Numbered from the stretch's first letter, positions 16,261 through 25,019 are shown. The stretch is DNA of 64,000 nt from Pseudooceanicola sp. HF7 (GCF_011806405.1 NZ_JAATOW010000024.1:1-64000); one strand, 5' to 3'. Translations and numbers: made by a program. The notes: generated by a model not told the origin, from the letters alone.

Positions 16261-17439
16261 ATGGAAGATATCGTCATTCTGGGCGGTGCACGCACGGCCA
16301 TCGGCACCTTCGGGGGCAGCCTGGCAGGGGTGCCGCCGATCGACCTGGGTACGATTGTCGCAAAGGCCGCGCTTAAGCGCGCCGGGGTGGACGGCGAACA
16401 GGTAGGGCACGTGGTCTTTGGCCATGTCATCAACACCGAACCCCGGGACATGTACCTGTCCCGCGTGGCCGCCATGCAGGCGGGCATTCCCGAGACGACG
16501 CCGGCGATGAACGTGAACCGGCTCTGCGGATCAGGTGCGCAGGCGGTGGTTTCCGCGGTGCAGTCGCTTCTGCTGGGGGATGCGGATTTCGCTCTGGCGG
16601 GCGGCGCGGAAAGCATGAGCCGCGCGCCCTTCATCATCCCCGATCAGCGTTGGGGTGCGAAGATGGGGGATGTCCGGACCCAGGACATGATGCTGGGGGC
16701 GCTGAACTGTCCCTTCGGCACCGGCCACATGGGCGCGACGGCGGAAAACGTCGCCGATGAGACGAAGATCTCGCGCGAGGAGCAGGATGCCTTCGCCCTG
16801 GAAAGCCAGCAGCGTGCCGCCGCCGCCATGGAGGCGGGGTATTTCAAGGATCAGATCGTGCCGGTCGAGGTCAAGGTGAAGCGCCAGGTCGTGCCCTTCG
16901 ACACTGACGAACACGTGAAGCCCGCCACCACGGCAGAGGCCCTGGCCAAGCTGCGCCCGGCCTTCCGCAGGGAGGGCAGCGTGACGGCGGGCAATGCCTC
17001 CGGCCTTAATGACGGGGCGGCGGCGCTGGTGCTGGCCCGCGCCTCGGTTGCCGAGGCCAGAGGCCTCACGCCCTTGGCGCGCGTCCTGGGCTACGCCCAT
17101 GCCGGGGTGCGCCCGGATGTCATGGGATACGGCCCGATCCCCGCGGTGGAAAAGCTGCTTGAGAAAACCGGGCTGAGCGCCGCGGATTTCGACGTCATCG
17201 AATCCAACGAGGCCTTCGCGGCACAGGCCCTTGCGGTCACCAAGTCCCTCGGGCTGGACCCGGCAAAGGTGAACCCCAACGGCGGCGCCATCGCCCTTGG
17301 CCACCCGGTCGGGGCCACCGGCGCGATCCTCACGGTGAAGGCCCTTTACGAGCTCAAGCGCATCGGGGGCGGCAAGGCACTGGTGACCATGTGCATCGGT
17401 GGCGGCCAGGGCATCGCCATCGCGATCGAAAGCACCTGA
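16261..17439 (+). CDS. Acetyl-CoA acetyltransferase (thiolase)
   Basis: A 392-residue thiolase. The acyl-accepting cysteine is C89 in NRLCGSG, and the second active site is H348 in GHPVGATG and C378 in CIGGGQG. The length and the sequence fit biosynthetic-type acetoacetyl-CoA thiolases (PhaA/AtoB) or the BktB branch. Neither phaB nor other beta-oxidation genes are adjacent, so the direction of the reaction cannot be read from context. GAGGCTTTC precedes the ATG. A bidirectional terminator separates it from the convergent purine permease. Confidence 0.92.
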   Translation: MEDIVILGGARTAIGTFGGSLAGVPPIDLGTIVAKAALKRAGVDGEQVGHVVFGHVINTEPRDMYLSRVAAMQAGIPETTPAMNVNRLCGSGAQAVVSAVQSLLLGDADFALAGGAESMSRAPFIIPDQRWGAKMGDVRTQDMMLGALNCPFGTGHMGATAENVADETKISREEQDAFALESQQRAAAAMEAGYFKDQIVPVEVKVKRQVVPFDTDEHVKPATTAEALAKLRPAFRREGSVTAGNASGLNDGAAALVLARASVAEARGLTPLARVLGYAHAGVRPDVMGYGPIPAVEKLLEKTGLSAADFDVIESNEAFAAQALAVTKSLGLDPAKVNPNGGAIALGHPVGATGAILTVKALYELKRIGGGKALVTMCIGGGQGIAIAIEST

Positions 17440-17451
17440 CCCGTTCTTCTT

Positions 17452-17510
17452 GCCAATAAACTCAAATGAAAAAAGGCGCGCCACCGGGTGCGCCTTTCCT
17501 GTTCCGGGCC
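17452..17510 (+). repeat. Dispersed terminator-bearing intergenic element, copy 2
   Basis: Nearly the same 58-bp arrangement as 6998-7055: GCCA.TAAA.CTCAAA, a GGCGCGCCACCGGG hairpin, then GTTCCGGGCC. It lies between the 3' ends of two convergent genes. Confidence 0.75.
17469..17498. terminator. Bidirectional intrinsic terminator between thiolase and permease
   Basis: AAAAAAGGCGCGCC, a short loop, then GGTGCGCCTTT. One G-T pair interrupts the stem. A run on one side and T run on the other suit both converging genes. Confidence 0.75.
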
Positions 17511-17525
17511 AAAGGCCAGCCAGCC

Positions 17526-18905
17526 TCAGCCGACCTCTTCGGCGTGCTCTTCCGCGGTTTCCTGCGGCAGCAGCAGGTTCAGCACGATCGACAGCAGGGC
17601 CGCCGGCAGCAGGCCGGAGGTCGCCAGGATCTGCAGGGTGTGCGGCAGGTGCTGCAGCGCCGTCGGCTCAAGCTGCAGGCCGAAACCGACAGAAAGCGAC
17701 ACGGCCAGGATGATCATGTTGCGGCGGTTCCACTTCACGTCCGACAGCATGTTGATGCCAGAGGCCGCGACCATGCCGAACATGACGATCACGCCGCCGC
17801 CCAGCACGTTGATCGGCACCGTGTTGATCACCGCACCCACCTTGGGCACCAGCCCGCAGACGATCAGGAAGACCGCGCCGATGGTCACCACGTGGCGGCT
17901 CATCACGCCGGTCATGGCGATCAGCCCGACGTTCTGGGAGAACGAGGTATTGGGCAGCCCGCCAAAGACCCCCGCCAGCGCAGAGCCGAAGCCATCGGCA
18001 AAGGTCGCGCCCTCGATCTCCTTGTCGGTGGCTTCACGCCCCGCGCCGCCCTTGGTGATCCCGGAGGTATCGCCCACCGTTTCGATGGCAGAGATCACGG
18101 CCATGAAGCACATGCCCACGATGATCGCCGGATCGAAGCCGAAGCCCCATTTGAACGGCATGGGCAGATCGAAGAAGGACGCGCGGCCGACATTGGCAAA
18201 GCTGACCTGGCCCATGAGCGCGGCCACGATGTAGCCCGCCAGGATGCCGATCAGCACCGAGGCGACAGAGAGCAGCCCCGTGGTGGCAAAGCTCAGCGTA
18301 AGGGCGACCACGATGACCACCAGCGCGGGCAACCACATGGAAAGCGTGCCGAATTCGGGCTTGCCGACCAGGGGCACCCCGCCGGCGGCATACTGGATAC
18401 CGGTCTTCAGTAGCGCCAGGCCGATCATCAGCACGATCAGGCCGGTCACCAGCGGGGGCAGGGCAAAGCGGATGCGCCCGATGAAGAAGCCGATGCAGAA
18501 GTGGAAGCAACCGCCGATCACCACGCCGGTCATCAGGCCCGGCATCCCGTCCACGCCCAGCCCGGCCACGGCCGGAATCATCACCGGCAGGAAGGCGAAG
18601 GAGGTGCCCTGCACCACCGGAAGCCGTGCTCCGACAGGCCCCAGGCCGATGGTCTGGAACAGCGTCGCGATCCCGGCAAAGAGCATCGCCATCTGGATCA
18701 TGTAGGTCATGTCCGGGAAGCCGAGCGCCCCCTGGTCCGACCCGAAGCCAAAGCCCGCGGCCCCGGCGATGATGATCGACGGCGTCACGTTGGATGCAAA
18801 CATCGCCAGCACGTGCTGGATCCCCAGCGGCACCGCGTCCGCCAGCGGTGGCATGTAGTTGGGATCCCGAAGCTGTTCCTTCGTCCCGAGTATTCTTCCT
18901 GCCAT
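17526..18905 (-). CDS. Nucleobase:cation symporter-2 (xanthine/uric acid permease family)
   Basis: A 459-residue protein with about twelve to fourteen membrane segments of the NCS2/NAT family. The core substrate and ion sites appear as VVQGTSFAFLP near the N-terminus, and as the family signature with GGLPNTSFSQNVGLIAMTGV in the second half. GDTSGI and ETVGDTSG supply another conserved block. The ATG at 18905, with an AGGGGA site, gives MAGRILGTKEQLRDPNYMPPL; the frame is open further upstream but overlaps allA. Its place at the end of a ureide degradation cluster points to uptake of urate, xanthine or allantoin. Confidence 0.9.
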   Translation of the reverse strand: MAGRILGTKEQLRDPNYMPPLADAVPLGIQHVLAMFASNVTPSIIIAGAAGFGFGSDQGALGFPDMTYMIQMAMLFAGIATLFQTIGLGPVGARLPVVQGTSFAFLPVMIPAVAGLGVDGMPGLMTGVVIGGCFHFCIGFFIGRIRFALPPLVTGLIVLMIGLALLKTGIQYAAGGVPLVGKPEFGTLSMWLPALVVIVVALTLSFATTGLLSVASVLIGILAGYIVAALMGQVSFANVGRASFFDLPMPFKWGFGFDPAIIVGMCFMAVISAIETVGDTSGITKGGAGREATDKEIEGATFADGFGSALAGVFGGLPNTSFSQNVGLIAMTGVMSRHVVTIGAVFLIVCGLVPKVGAVINTVPINVLGGGVIVMFGMVAASGINMLSDVKWNRRNMIILAVSLSVGFGLQLEPTALQHLPHTLQILATSGLLPAALLSIVLNLLLPQETAEEHAEEVG

Positions 18906-18970
18906 TTCATGTCCCCTGAAATTGCCAAATCTGTCTGGTGGCAGCGGCATCTTCCGGGGAAGGCGCTGCC

Positions 18971-19459
18971 TTATGACAATACCGTGAACGGCTCTTTTAG
19001 GAAGTGTTCTTCGAGGTTTGCGCTGTTTCCGATCCGATCTACCACCGCGAACAGGCCCGGTTCTGCCAAAGGCGTGAGCACTCCGTGCCAGGTGCCGCGG
19101 TGAAAGTTCACCCCCTGGCCGGGCTCGGGCAGAAAGGCCCGGGGGCCACCGGGCTGACCGTCCAGATCGGGGGCCACGATGACCATCCAGGGGGCCTCGG
19201 ACATCGGCAGGAAGGCCTGGGAGCCCTCCGGATGGCGCTCTAGCAGGGCGCATTCATAGGGGAAGCTGCGCGGCACGGCCTTGAAAAGGCTGATGCCGGC
19301 CCGGCCATCCGGGCCGAAATCCAGCTGCGCGCGGTCATGGTACCGTTCGCAAAGCCCGGCATTGATCAGCTTGTCGTAATCGCCTGCAACCTCCAGCACA
19401 TCGCCGAAGGGGGCAAAGGCCGCGGCCGTCAGCGGCTCTGCAGTGATCTGCAGGCTCAC
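18971..19459 (-). CDS. allA: Ureidoglycolate lyase
   Basis: A 162-residue cupin-like enzyme that splits (S)-ureidoglycolate into glyoxylate and urea, the end of purine ring breakdown. Visible family features are FAPFGDVLE at the start, FPYECALLERHPEGSQAFLPM with a conserved histidine and glutamine, and GQGVNFHRGTWHGVLTPL carrying the histidines of the active site. Its ATG overlaps the stop of the aminohydrolase gene upstream by four bases, so it is translated as part of the operon. Confidence 0.93.
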   Translation of the reverse strand: MSLQITAEPLTAAAFAPFGDVLEVAGDYDKLINAGLCERYHDRAQLDFGPDGRAGISLFKAVPRSFPYECALLERHPEGSQAFLPMSEAPWMVIVAPDLDGQPGGPRAFLPEPGQGVNFHRGTWHGVLTPLAEPGLFAVVDRIGNSANLEEHFLKEPFTVLS

Positions 19460-20280
19460 AGGGTCAGCTCCGCGTGGCGGTTCACGTCCTTGTAGAGCAG
19501 GTAGCGGAAGGGCTCATCGCCGATCTGTTCGCAGGCCTGCGGGCAGAAGGCGCGCAGCCACATGAAATCGCCCGGCCCGACCTCGACCCAGTCGGTGTTC
19601 AGCAGGTAGCGCGCGCGCCCCTGAAGCACGTAAAGCCCGTGTTCCATCACGTGGGTTTCCGCAAAGGGGATGCGGCCGCCGGGCTGGAAGGTGACGATGT
19701 TCACATGCATGTCGTGGCGCAGGTCCGTGGGATCCACGAAGCGGGTCGTGGCCCAGGCGCCGTTGGTGTCCGGCATGGCGATGGGCGCGAGATCGTCGTC
19801 ATGGCTGAAGAACCCCTCCGGCGCGGGAATGCCGGGGGCGACTTGGTAGCGCTTGCGGACCCAATGGAAGCTGGTGGTGGCCTCTGTCCGGTTCGCCACG
19901 GACCAGGCGCTGCCCGCGGGCAGATAGGCATAGCCGCCGGGCGTCAGGGCGCGCGTCTCTCCGTCTAGCGTCACTTCGACCGTGCCATCGGTGACGAAGA
20001 TCACGCCCTCCGCCTCGGCATCGGGTTCCGGCGTATCGGAGCCACCGCCGGGAGCAAGCTCCACGATCAGCTGAGAGAACGTCTCGGCAAAGCCCGACAG
20101 CGGGCGGGCGATCATCCAAGCCCGGCACCCCTCCCAGCCGGGCAGGAAAGAGGTGACGATATCGGTCATGCAGGTGGCCGGGATCACCGCGTAGGCGGTG
20201 GTGAACCGCGCCGGATCGTAGTGCTTTTCATCCTGGCCAGGCAGGCCGCCGCAGGGGGTGTAGTAGCTGCGAGAGGTCAC
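19456..20280 (-). CDS. allE: (S)-ureidoglycine aminohydrolase (bicupin)
   Basis: A 274-residue protein with two cupin domains, which releases ammonia from (S)-ureidoglycine to give ureidoglycolate. The N-terminal MTSRSYYTPCGGLPGQ and the second cupin with METHVMEHGLYVLQGRARY-like sequence (histidines and glutamate for manganese) and PGDFMWLRAFCPQACE match the YlbA/UGHY family. Genomes often name it bifunctional allantoicase/ureidoglycine aminohydrolase, but no allantoicase domain is visible. It overlaps puuE-uraD upstream by four bases and allA downstream by four. Confidence 0.9.
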   Translation of the reverse strand: MTSRSYYTPCGGLPGQDEKHYDPARFTTAYAVIPATCMTDIVTSFLPGWEGCRAWMIARPLSGFAETFSQLIVELAPGGGSDTPEPDAEAEGVIFVTDGTVEVTLDGETRALTPGGYAYLPAGSAWSVANRTEATTSFHWVRKRYQVAPGIPAPEGFFSHDDDLAPIAMPDTNGAWATTRFVDPTDLRHDMHVNIVTFQPGGRIPFAETHVMEHGLYVLQGRARYLLNTDWVEVGPGDFMWLRAFCPQACEQIGDEPFRYLLYKDVNRHAELTL

Positions 20281-21692
20281 GGCAGCAGGTCCTTCAATCT
20301 GTGGTAGGCAATGCGTTCGACCTGGCGGCAGGCTTCCGCGAACTCCGTCTCGCGGTCATGCGCGATGCGTTCGGGGAAGGCCTCCATGATCGTGGCCTTG
20401 GTATGATCTTTCACGCAGATGATGAAGGGGAAGCCGAATTTCGCGGTGTAATCCGCATTGGCCTTCTCGAAGAACGTCCGCTCTTCATCGGTCAGCGCAT
20501 CCAGGCCCGCGCTGGCCTGTTCGCCACTGCTTTCCGCCGTCAGTCGCTTGGCCGCGGCCAGCTTTCCGGCCAGGTCCGGGTGGGCGGTCAGCACGCTCAG
20601 CCGTTCCTCTTCAGAGGCCGTGCGGAAGATCCGCGCCAGTGCGTTCCAAAGCCCGATGGCCCGGTCATGCACCGGCCCCAGCTCAAGCTCCCAGGCGCGC
20701 TCGGCGATCCAGGGGGAATGTTCGTAGATCGAGCCGAAGGCGGCGACGAAGGCGTCCTTTTCCATCTGCGAGGGCACCATGTCGGGGTGCACGGGCGGAT
20801 GTTCCTTCGCCCAATGCTCTGCGATGTCGATGCGGCGGGGGCACCAGACGCCTTCGTGGCTCTGGATGTAGTCGATGAACTTCTTCAGCGCGGCCATGCG
20901 GCCCGGACGGCCCAGCAGGCGGCAGTGCATCCCGATGGAGAACATCTTCGGGCTGCCTGCCTCGCCCTCGGCATAGAGCACGTCGAAGGTGGCTTTGAGG
21001 TATTCGTAGAACTCCTCCTGCCCGCCGAAGGTGGCGGGGCCGGCAAAGCGCATGTCGTTGGTGTCCATCGTGTAGGGGATGACCAGGGTTTCGTGGTTAT
21101 CGTAGCTTTCCCAGTGGGGCAGGTCGTCATCGATGGTGTCCGCGACCCATTTCATGCCCAGTTCAGCGGCCAGCTTCACCGTGTTCATGGAGCAACGGCC
21201 GGTGTACCAGCCCAGCGGAGGTTCCCCCACCACCTCCTTGTGCAGCGCGATGGCCTCTTCCATCACGGCGCGTTCCTCTGCCTCCGGCATGTCCTTGTGT
21301 TCGATCCACTTCTTGCCGTGGCTGGCGATTTCCCATCCGGCTTCCTGCATCGCCCAGACCTGTTCCGGGCTGCGGGCAAGCGCATCGGTCACGCCGTAGA
21401 CTGTCAGCGGAATCCCCGCGTCGGTAAACAGCCGGTGCAGCCGCCAGAACCCGGCGCGCGCGCCGTATTCATAGACGGATTCCATGTTCCAGTGGCGTTT
21501 GCCTTCCCATGGCACCGCGCCGATCACCTCGGACAGGAAGGCCTCTGATGCGGGATCGCCGTGCAGGATGTTGTTCTCTCCGCCTTCCTCGTAATTCAGG
21601 ACGAAAGAGATCGCGATCTTTGCACCGCCGGGCCATTTCGCATCCGGCGGGGTGGGGCCGTAACCGATCATGTTGCGCGGGTAGCGGTTCAT
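20277..21692 (-). CDS. puuE-uraD: PuuE-type allantoinase fused to OHCU decarboxylase (UraD)
   Basis: A 471-residue fusion. Residues about 1-305 are a cofactor-light polysaccharide-deacetylase-fold allantoinase (ISFVLNYEEGGENN, GVTDALARSP, WEIASHGKKWIEH, YTGRCSMNT). Residues about 315-471 are 2-oxo-4-hydroxy-4-carboxy-5-ureidoimidazoline decarboxylase (FVAAFGSIYEHSPWIAERAW, LTAHPDLAGKL, FGFPFIICVK). Together they turn OHCU into allantoin and then allantoate. The ATG at 21692 has GGAG upstream; the frame is open to 21827 without a site. It heads the leftward operon and faces uraH. Confidence 0.93.
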   Translation of the reverse strand: MNRYPRNMIGYGPTPPDAKWPGGAKIAISFVLNYEEGGENNILHGDPASEAFLSEVIGAVPWEGKRHWNMESVYEYGARAGFWRLHRLFTDAGIPLTVYGVTDALARSPEQVWAMQEAGWEIASHGKKWIEHKDMPEAEERAVMEEAIALHKEVVGEPPLGWYTGRCSMNTVKLAAELGMKWVADTIDDDLPHWESYDNHETLVIPYTMDTNDMRFAGPATFGGQEEFYEYLKATFDVLYAEGEAGSPKMFSIGMHCRLLGRPGRMAALKKFIDYIQSHEGVWCPRRIDIAEHWAKEHPPVHPDMVPSQMEKDAFVAAFGSIYEHSPWIAERAWELELGPVHDRAIGLWNALARIFRTASEEERLSVLTAHPDLAGKLAAAKRLTAESSGEQASAGLDALTDEERTFFEKANADYTAKFGFPFIICVKDHTKATIMEAFPERIAHDRETEFAEACRQVERIAYHRLKDLLP

Positions 21693-21805
21693 GTGCTTGT
21701 CTCCGTCTCGAATTCGGGGGCGCCTTCTGGGCGTCGCCGCAGGCCGGAGCATTCCTTCACGGGTGCTTCGGGGTTTCAAGGGGAATTTCCGGGAAGGGGA
21801 CAGGA

Positions 21806-22165
21806 ATGGCCGACGGCTACCTGACAACGCATGTTCTTGATACGGCCAAGGGTCTTCCAGCCGCGGGGATGGAGATCGTCCTGTATCGCCTGACCGGCTG
21901 CAGCCGGGATGAGCTGGCGCGCATGGTGACGAACCAGGATGGCCGGACGGATGGTCCGATCCTGCCCGCCGCGCATTTCCTGCCCGGCAACTATGAGCTG
22001 GTGTTTCACGCCGGCGCCTACCTGGACGCCAGTGGCGTGCCGGCGGAAGAGCCGCGTTTCCTGGATGTGATCCCGATCCGCTTCGGCATTTCCGATCCGG
22101 AAAGCCACTACCACGTGCCGCTGCTGATCTCTCCCTTCGGGTATTCCACCTATCGGGGCAGCTAG
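21806..22165 (+). CDS. uraH: 5-hydroxyisourate hydrolase
   Basis: A 119-residue transthyretin-related protein that hydrolyses 5-hydroxyisourate to OHCU. Both family signatures are present: LTTHVLDTAKGLPA at the start and the C-terminal YRGS tetrapeptide, with RTDGP and SHYHVPLLISPFGYSTY between. The ATG at 21806 follows AAGGGGACAGGA. It is divergent from the puuE-uraD fusion, which uses its product, so the 113-bp gap probably holds shared control sites. No signal peptide is seen, so it acts in the cytoplasm. Confidence 0.95.
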   Translation: MADGYLTTHVLDTAKGLPAAGMEIVLYRLTGCSRDELARMVTNQDGRTDGPILPAAHFLPGNYELVFHAGAYLDASGVPAEEPRFLDVIPIRFGISDPESHYHVPLLISPFGYSTYRGS

Positions 22166-22178
22166 GGCGCGCAGCGGT

Positions 22179-22454
22179 TCACAGCACCGTGCAGCGGGTC
22201 AGCTTGATCGAGGTCTGATGCTGGCCCATCTCTTCGCGCAGCTGCAGGCGGCGGGGATCGGCGCGGAAGCGTTCGAAATCCGCATCGCTGGGGAAGGTGA
22301 CCAGGTGGCTTTCGCCAGAGCCGTCATGGTGCTTGAGCCGGAAAAGGTATTCCCCCCCGTACTCTGCCATGATGCTCAGGATCTGCCCTTCGATCTCTTC
22401 GAAGCGCTCGTAATCGGTGCCGTGCTGCACGAGGTGCGAAAGGAATGTGACCAT
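22179..22454 (-). CDS. Small DUF1330/EthD-like protein, unknown function
   Basis: A 91-residue protein with the strand-helix pattern of dimeric alpha-beta barrel proteins (MVTFLSHLVQHGTDYERFEEIEG, then FERFRADPRRLQLR). The ATG at 22454 is preferred because an AAGGG site precedes it; the frame extends ten codons upstream. It converges on uraH with 13 bp between the stops. It does not belong to a recognised step of ureide breakdown and may be independent. Confidence 0.6.
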   Translation of the reverse strand: MVTFLSHLVQHGTDYERFEEIEGQILSIMAEYGGEYLFRLKHHDGSGESHLVTFPSDADFERFRADPRRLQLREEMGQHQTSIKLTRCTVL

Positions 22455-22551
22455 GCACCCTTTTTCACCATGAGTGCATGTCAAATCAACTAAATCCGGT
22501 GGACATGGTGAACCGCAGGTTAACGCAGATTTGTCATGCCGCTGCCCTGAA

Positions 22552-22589
22552 AAGAAACGGCCCCGCCCGCCGGTTGGGCGGACGGGGCC
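22552..22589 (-). terminator. Intrinsic terminator after the OmpA lipoprotein gene
   Basis: GGCCCCGCCCGCC and GGGCGGACGGGGCC form a stem of about 13 bp with one mismatch. On the minus strand it is followed by GTTTCTTTTC, so it ends the leftward transcript. Confidence 0.75.
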
Positions 22590-22611
22590 TGAGCGATTGT
22601 CCCGTGCCCTA

Positions 22612-23256
22612 TCAGGCGTTGGGCAGGATCACGATATCCACGCGGCGGTTCTGCTGACGGCCTTCGGGCGTCAGGTTGGACGCGCGCGGCTGGTCTTCGC
22701 CCCGGCCGATGGCCTGCAGACGGCCGGCAGAGACGCCGTAGCCGATCAGCGTATTGGCGACAGAGGCGGCCCGGCGCTGCGACAGGCCCAGGTTGTAGCT
22801 GGCAGAACCGGTGTTGTCCGTGTGGCCGATGACCTGCACCGTGGTGTTCGGATACTGGTTCAGCGATTGCGACAGGCTGCGCAGATCGGAGCTGAGCGTG
22901 CCGGTCAGCGTGGCGCTGTCGGTTGCGAACAGGATGTCCTGCGGCATGGTCACGATCAGGCGGTCACCGGTGTTGGTGATCTGGACGTTGTTGCCCATGG
23001 ATTGCCGCAGCTCGGCTTCCTGCTTGTCCAGGTTGGACCCGATGGCCGCGCCGGCCATGCTGCCCACGATGGCGCCGATGGCTGCGCCCTTGCCCTGGTC
23101 GTCGCTGACGATCGCGCCAAGCGCGCCGCCCACCAGGGCGCCCGTGCCCGCGCCCGTGCGCGTGTTGCGGTAGCCGTCGTCGGGGTTTTCACATGCTGCC
23201 AGCAGCAGAAGGGCAGAGCCCGCCACAGCGATCGTCTTGGTTCTCAAAAGGGTCAT
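22612..23256 (-). CDS. OmpA-family lipoprotein (YiaD-like)
   Basis: A 214-residue outer-membrane lipoprotein. A signal peptide ends in the lipobox LLAAC (cysteine near residue 22). Next comes a glycine-rich stretch (GALVGGALGAIVSDDQGKGAAIGAIVG) like those that insert in membranes, then a C-terminal OmpA domain that binds peptidoglycan: VQVIGHTDNTGSASYNLGLSQRRAASV with the conserved aspartate and arginine. It is a single gene with its own terminator and probably helps anchor the outer membrane to the wall. Confidence 0.9.
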   Translation of the reverse strand: MTLLRTKTIAVAGSALLLLAACENPDDGYRNTRTGAGTGALVGGALGAIVSDDQGKGAAIGAIVGSMAGAAIGSNLDKQEAELRQSMGNNVQITNTGDRLIVTMPQDILFATDSATLTGTLSSDLRSLSQSLNQYPNTTVQVIGHTDNTGSASYNLGLSQRRAASVANTLIGYGVSAGRLQAIGRGEDQPRASNLTPEGRQQNRRVDIVILPNA

Positions 23257-23376
23257 TGCGCCTCATCCTTTCATGACCGCTCAGCGAAGCGGCCTCGTAT
23301 GATCCTCAGATACCGCATCCTCCTCGCAGTCCCAAAGGGAAACGATCCGAACTTCGGCGTAATTCCGCTATCGTGT

Positions 23377-24279
23377 TCAATCGTGAGGTCCGGTGTCCGC
23401 GCGGGCGCTTTCCCAGGCAAGCATGGCGCGTTTCACGGGCAGGCCCCAGTGATAGCCGCCCAGGCCGCCGCTTTTGCGGATGGCGCGATGGCAGGGGATC
23501 AGGAAACTGACCGGGTTGCGGCCCACGGCGGTGCCCACGGCGCGCACCGCCCGGTCGGAGCCGATGCTGCGGGCGATGTCGGAATAGGTAGCCACATGGC
23601 CAGAGGGAATCTGCAGCAGCGCCTCCCAGACCTTGATCTGGAAAGGGGCGCCCAGCATGTGCAACCGGGTCTCACCCTTGCCGGCAAAGACCGGGCGGGC
23701 CAGGGGCAGCACGGTGTCCGGATCCTCAAGGTAGCGGGCGGCGGGCCAGCGCGATGTCATGTCCTGCCAGGCGGCCTCAAAGCCGGTTTCGGCGAGGAAG
23801 GCGATACCGCAGATCCCCTTCTCCGTCGCCATGACCAGCGCCTCGCCGAAGGGCGTCTGCAAGCGGCCCCAGCGGATATCCAGCCCCGCCCCGCCGGCGG
23901 CAAAATCACCGGGGCTCATGGCTTCCCACCGCAGGAAAAGGTCATGCAGCCGCCCGGTCCCGGACAGGCCGCTTTGCAGGGCGGTCTCCAGCGTGGTGTG
24001 GCGGTCGGCCAGCAGCCTGCGGGCGTGGTCCAGGGTCAGGTATTGCTGGTATCGCTTCGGAGAGACGCCGACCCAGGCAGAGAAGATGCGCTGGAAATGC
24101 GCCGGGCTCATGCCCATCCGCGTGGCAAGCTCATCCAGGCCCAGGGGCGCTTCCGCGGCATCGATCTCTGCGATGGCTCGGCGCATGAGCGCATAATGGT
24201 AGGCCTGTTCCGTTTGCGCCGGTTGGGCAGCAAGGGCGGTATCTTTAGCGGCGGCAGGTGTCAGGGCGGCATCAGTCAT
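23377..24279 (-). CDS. Ada-like protein: AraC domain plus O6-methylguanine-DNA methyltransferase
   Basis: A 300-residue repair protein. Residues about 25-125 are an AraC-type helix-turn-helix (LDELATRMGMSPAHFQRIFSAWVGVSPKRY). The rest is an alkyl-DNA transferase with the suicidal cysteine in IPCHRAIRKSGGLGGY (C263). The N-terminal zinc-binding Ada domain that senses methyl phosphotriesters is missing, so the protein cannot be switched on as in E. coli Ada. It repairs O6-methylguanine and may bind DNA. It is monocistronic on the minus strand. Confidence 0.92.
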   Translation of the reverse strand: MTDAALTPAAAKDTALAAQPAQTEQAYHYALMRRAIAEIDAAEAPLGLDELATRMGMSPAHFQRIFSAWVGVSPKRYQQYLTLDHARRLLADRHTTLETALQSGLSGTGRLHDLFLRWEAMSPGDFAAGGAGLDIRWGRLQTPFGEALVMATEKGICGIAFLAETGFEAAWQDMTSRWPAARYLEDPDTVLPLARPVFAGKGETRLHMLGAPFQIKVWEALLQIPSGHVATYSDIARSIGSDRAVRAVGTAVGRNPVSFLIPCHRAIRKSGGLGGYHWGLPVKRAMLAWESARADTGPHD

Positions 24280-24383
24280 GGCGTGGGTCCCGGATGGTTC
24301 CCCGCAAGCGTATCAGGCTGGCCCGCTGTCCCGCGACCCGGATTTTGCGCAAAGGTGACTGCAGCGGTTCAGGAGGGTCTGGT

Positions 24384-25019
24384 TCAGGCCGTCAGCAGAT
24401 CCAGAAGAGACACTTCCTGCGGACAGAGCTCCCTGAAGGCGCGGGCCTGGTCCGGGGTCAGGACGGGATAGGGGGTGTAGCCTTCTGGCGGGTGCTCGGC
24501 ATCGGCGAAAAGCTTCGTTGCGCGCAGCACCGCAGGGGGCAGGTCCAGCCTGGCGGCCATCTCTGCATCCGTGCTTTCCACCCAGAGAGAGCCGGCATTG
24601 ATCACCTCGTGATGCTCCATGATGATCAGGTGGTAGGTCAGGCCCCCCAGGGTGGGGTCCTTGCGGGCCCTGTTGCGGCGGGACATATCGCAGAAACGGG
24701 CAAGCGCCTGTTCCGTGCCGAACACCTCGTGCAGCTGGGGGTGGCGGATCAGCCCGCGATGGCCCGGCGCGACGCGCAGCTTCTCGGTCAACTCGCCCTG
24801 TGGACCGACCTCGCCCGGATGGAAGGTCATGGGGGCGGGGAGCGCCCCCCCTTCCGGGGTGCGGCGCAGGCGCGAGATATGCAGAATGGGCTTTGAGCCA
24901 TGGTCCCGCGTGACCAGGCGGTCACCCGGCGCAAGCCATTCCACGGGCATCTCGCCTTCAAGGGTCAGGACCATCGTGCCGGGACCAAGCCCGGAGATGG
25001 GGGTTGGGGAATCGTTCAT
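24384..25019 (-). CDS. Hint-domain protein
   Basis: A 211-residue protein of the Hint (hedgehog/intein) group common in Rhodobacteraceae. It begins near GLGPGTMVLTLEGEMPVEWLAPGDRLVTRDHG, which is the N-terminal block of the fold, followed by HRGLIRHPQLHEVFG and YHLIIMEHHEVINAGSLWVEST. It lacks the usual cysteine at the first splice position (threonine and methionine are there), so self-cleavage is doubtful. GGAGG precedes the ATG at 25019. Many such proteins are attached to secreted toxins or adhesins; this one stands alone. Confidence 0.8.
   Translation of the reverse strand: MNDSPTPISGLGPGTMVLTLEGEMPVEWLAPGDRLVTRDHGSKPILHISRLRRTPEGGALPAPMTFHPGEVGPQGELTEKLRVAPGHRGLIRHPQLHEVFGTEQALARFCDMSRRNRARKDPTLGGLTYHLIIMEHHEVINAGSLWVESTDAEMAARLDLPPAVLRATKLFADAEHPPEGYTPYPVLTPDQARAFRELCPQEVSLLDLLTA

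Noticed and set aside
24384-25019. Intein or active self-splicing protein
   Set aside because: Hint fold is recognisable, but the first cysteine or serine and a terminal asparagine are not in splicing positions.
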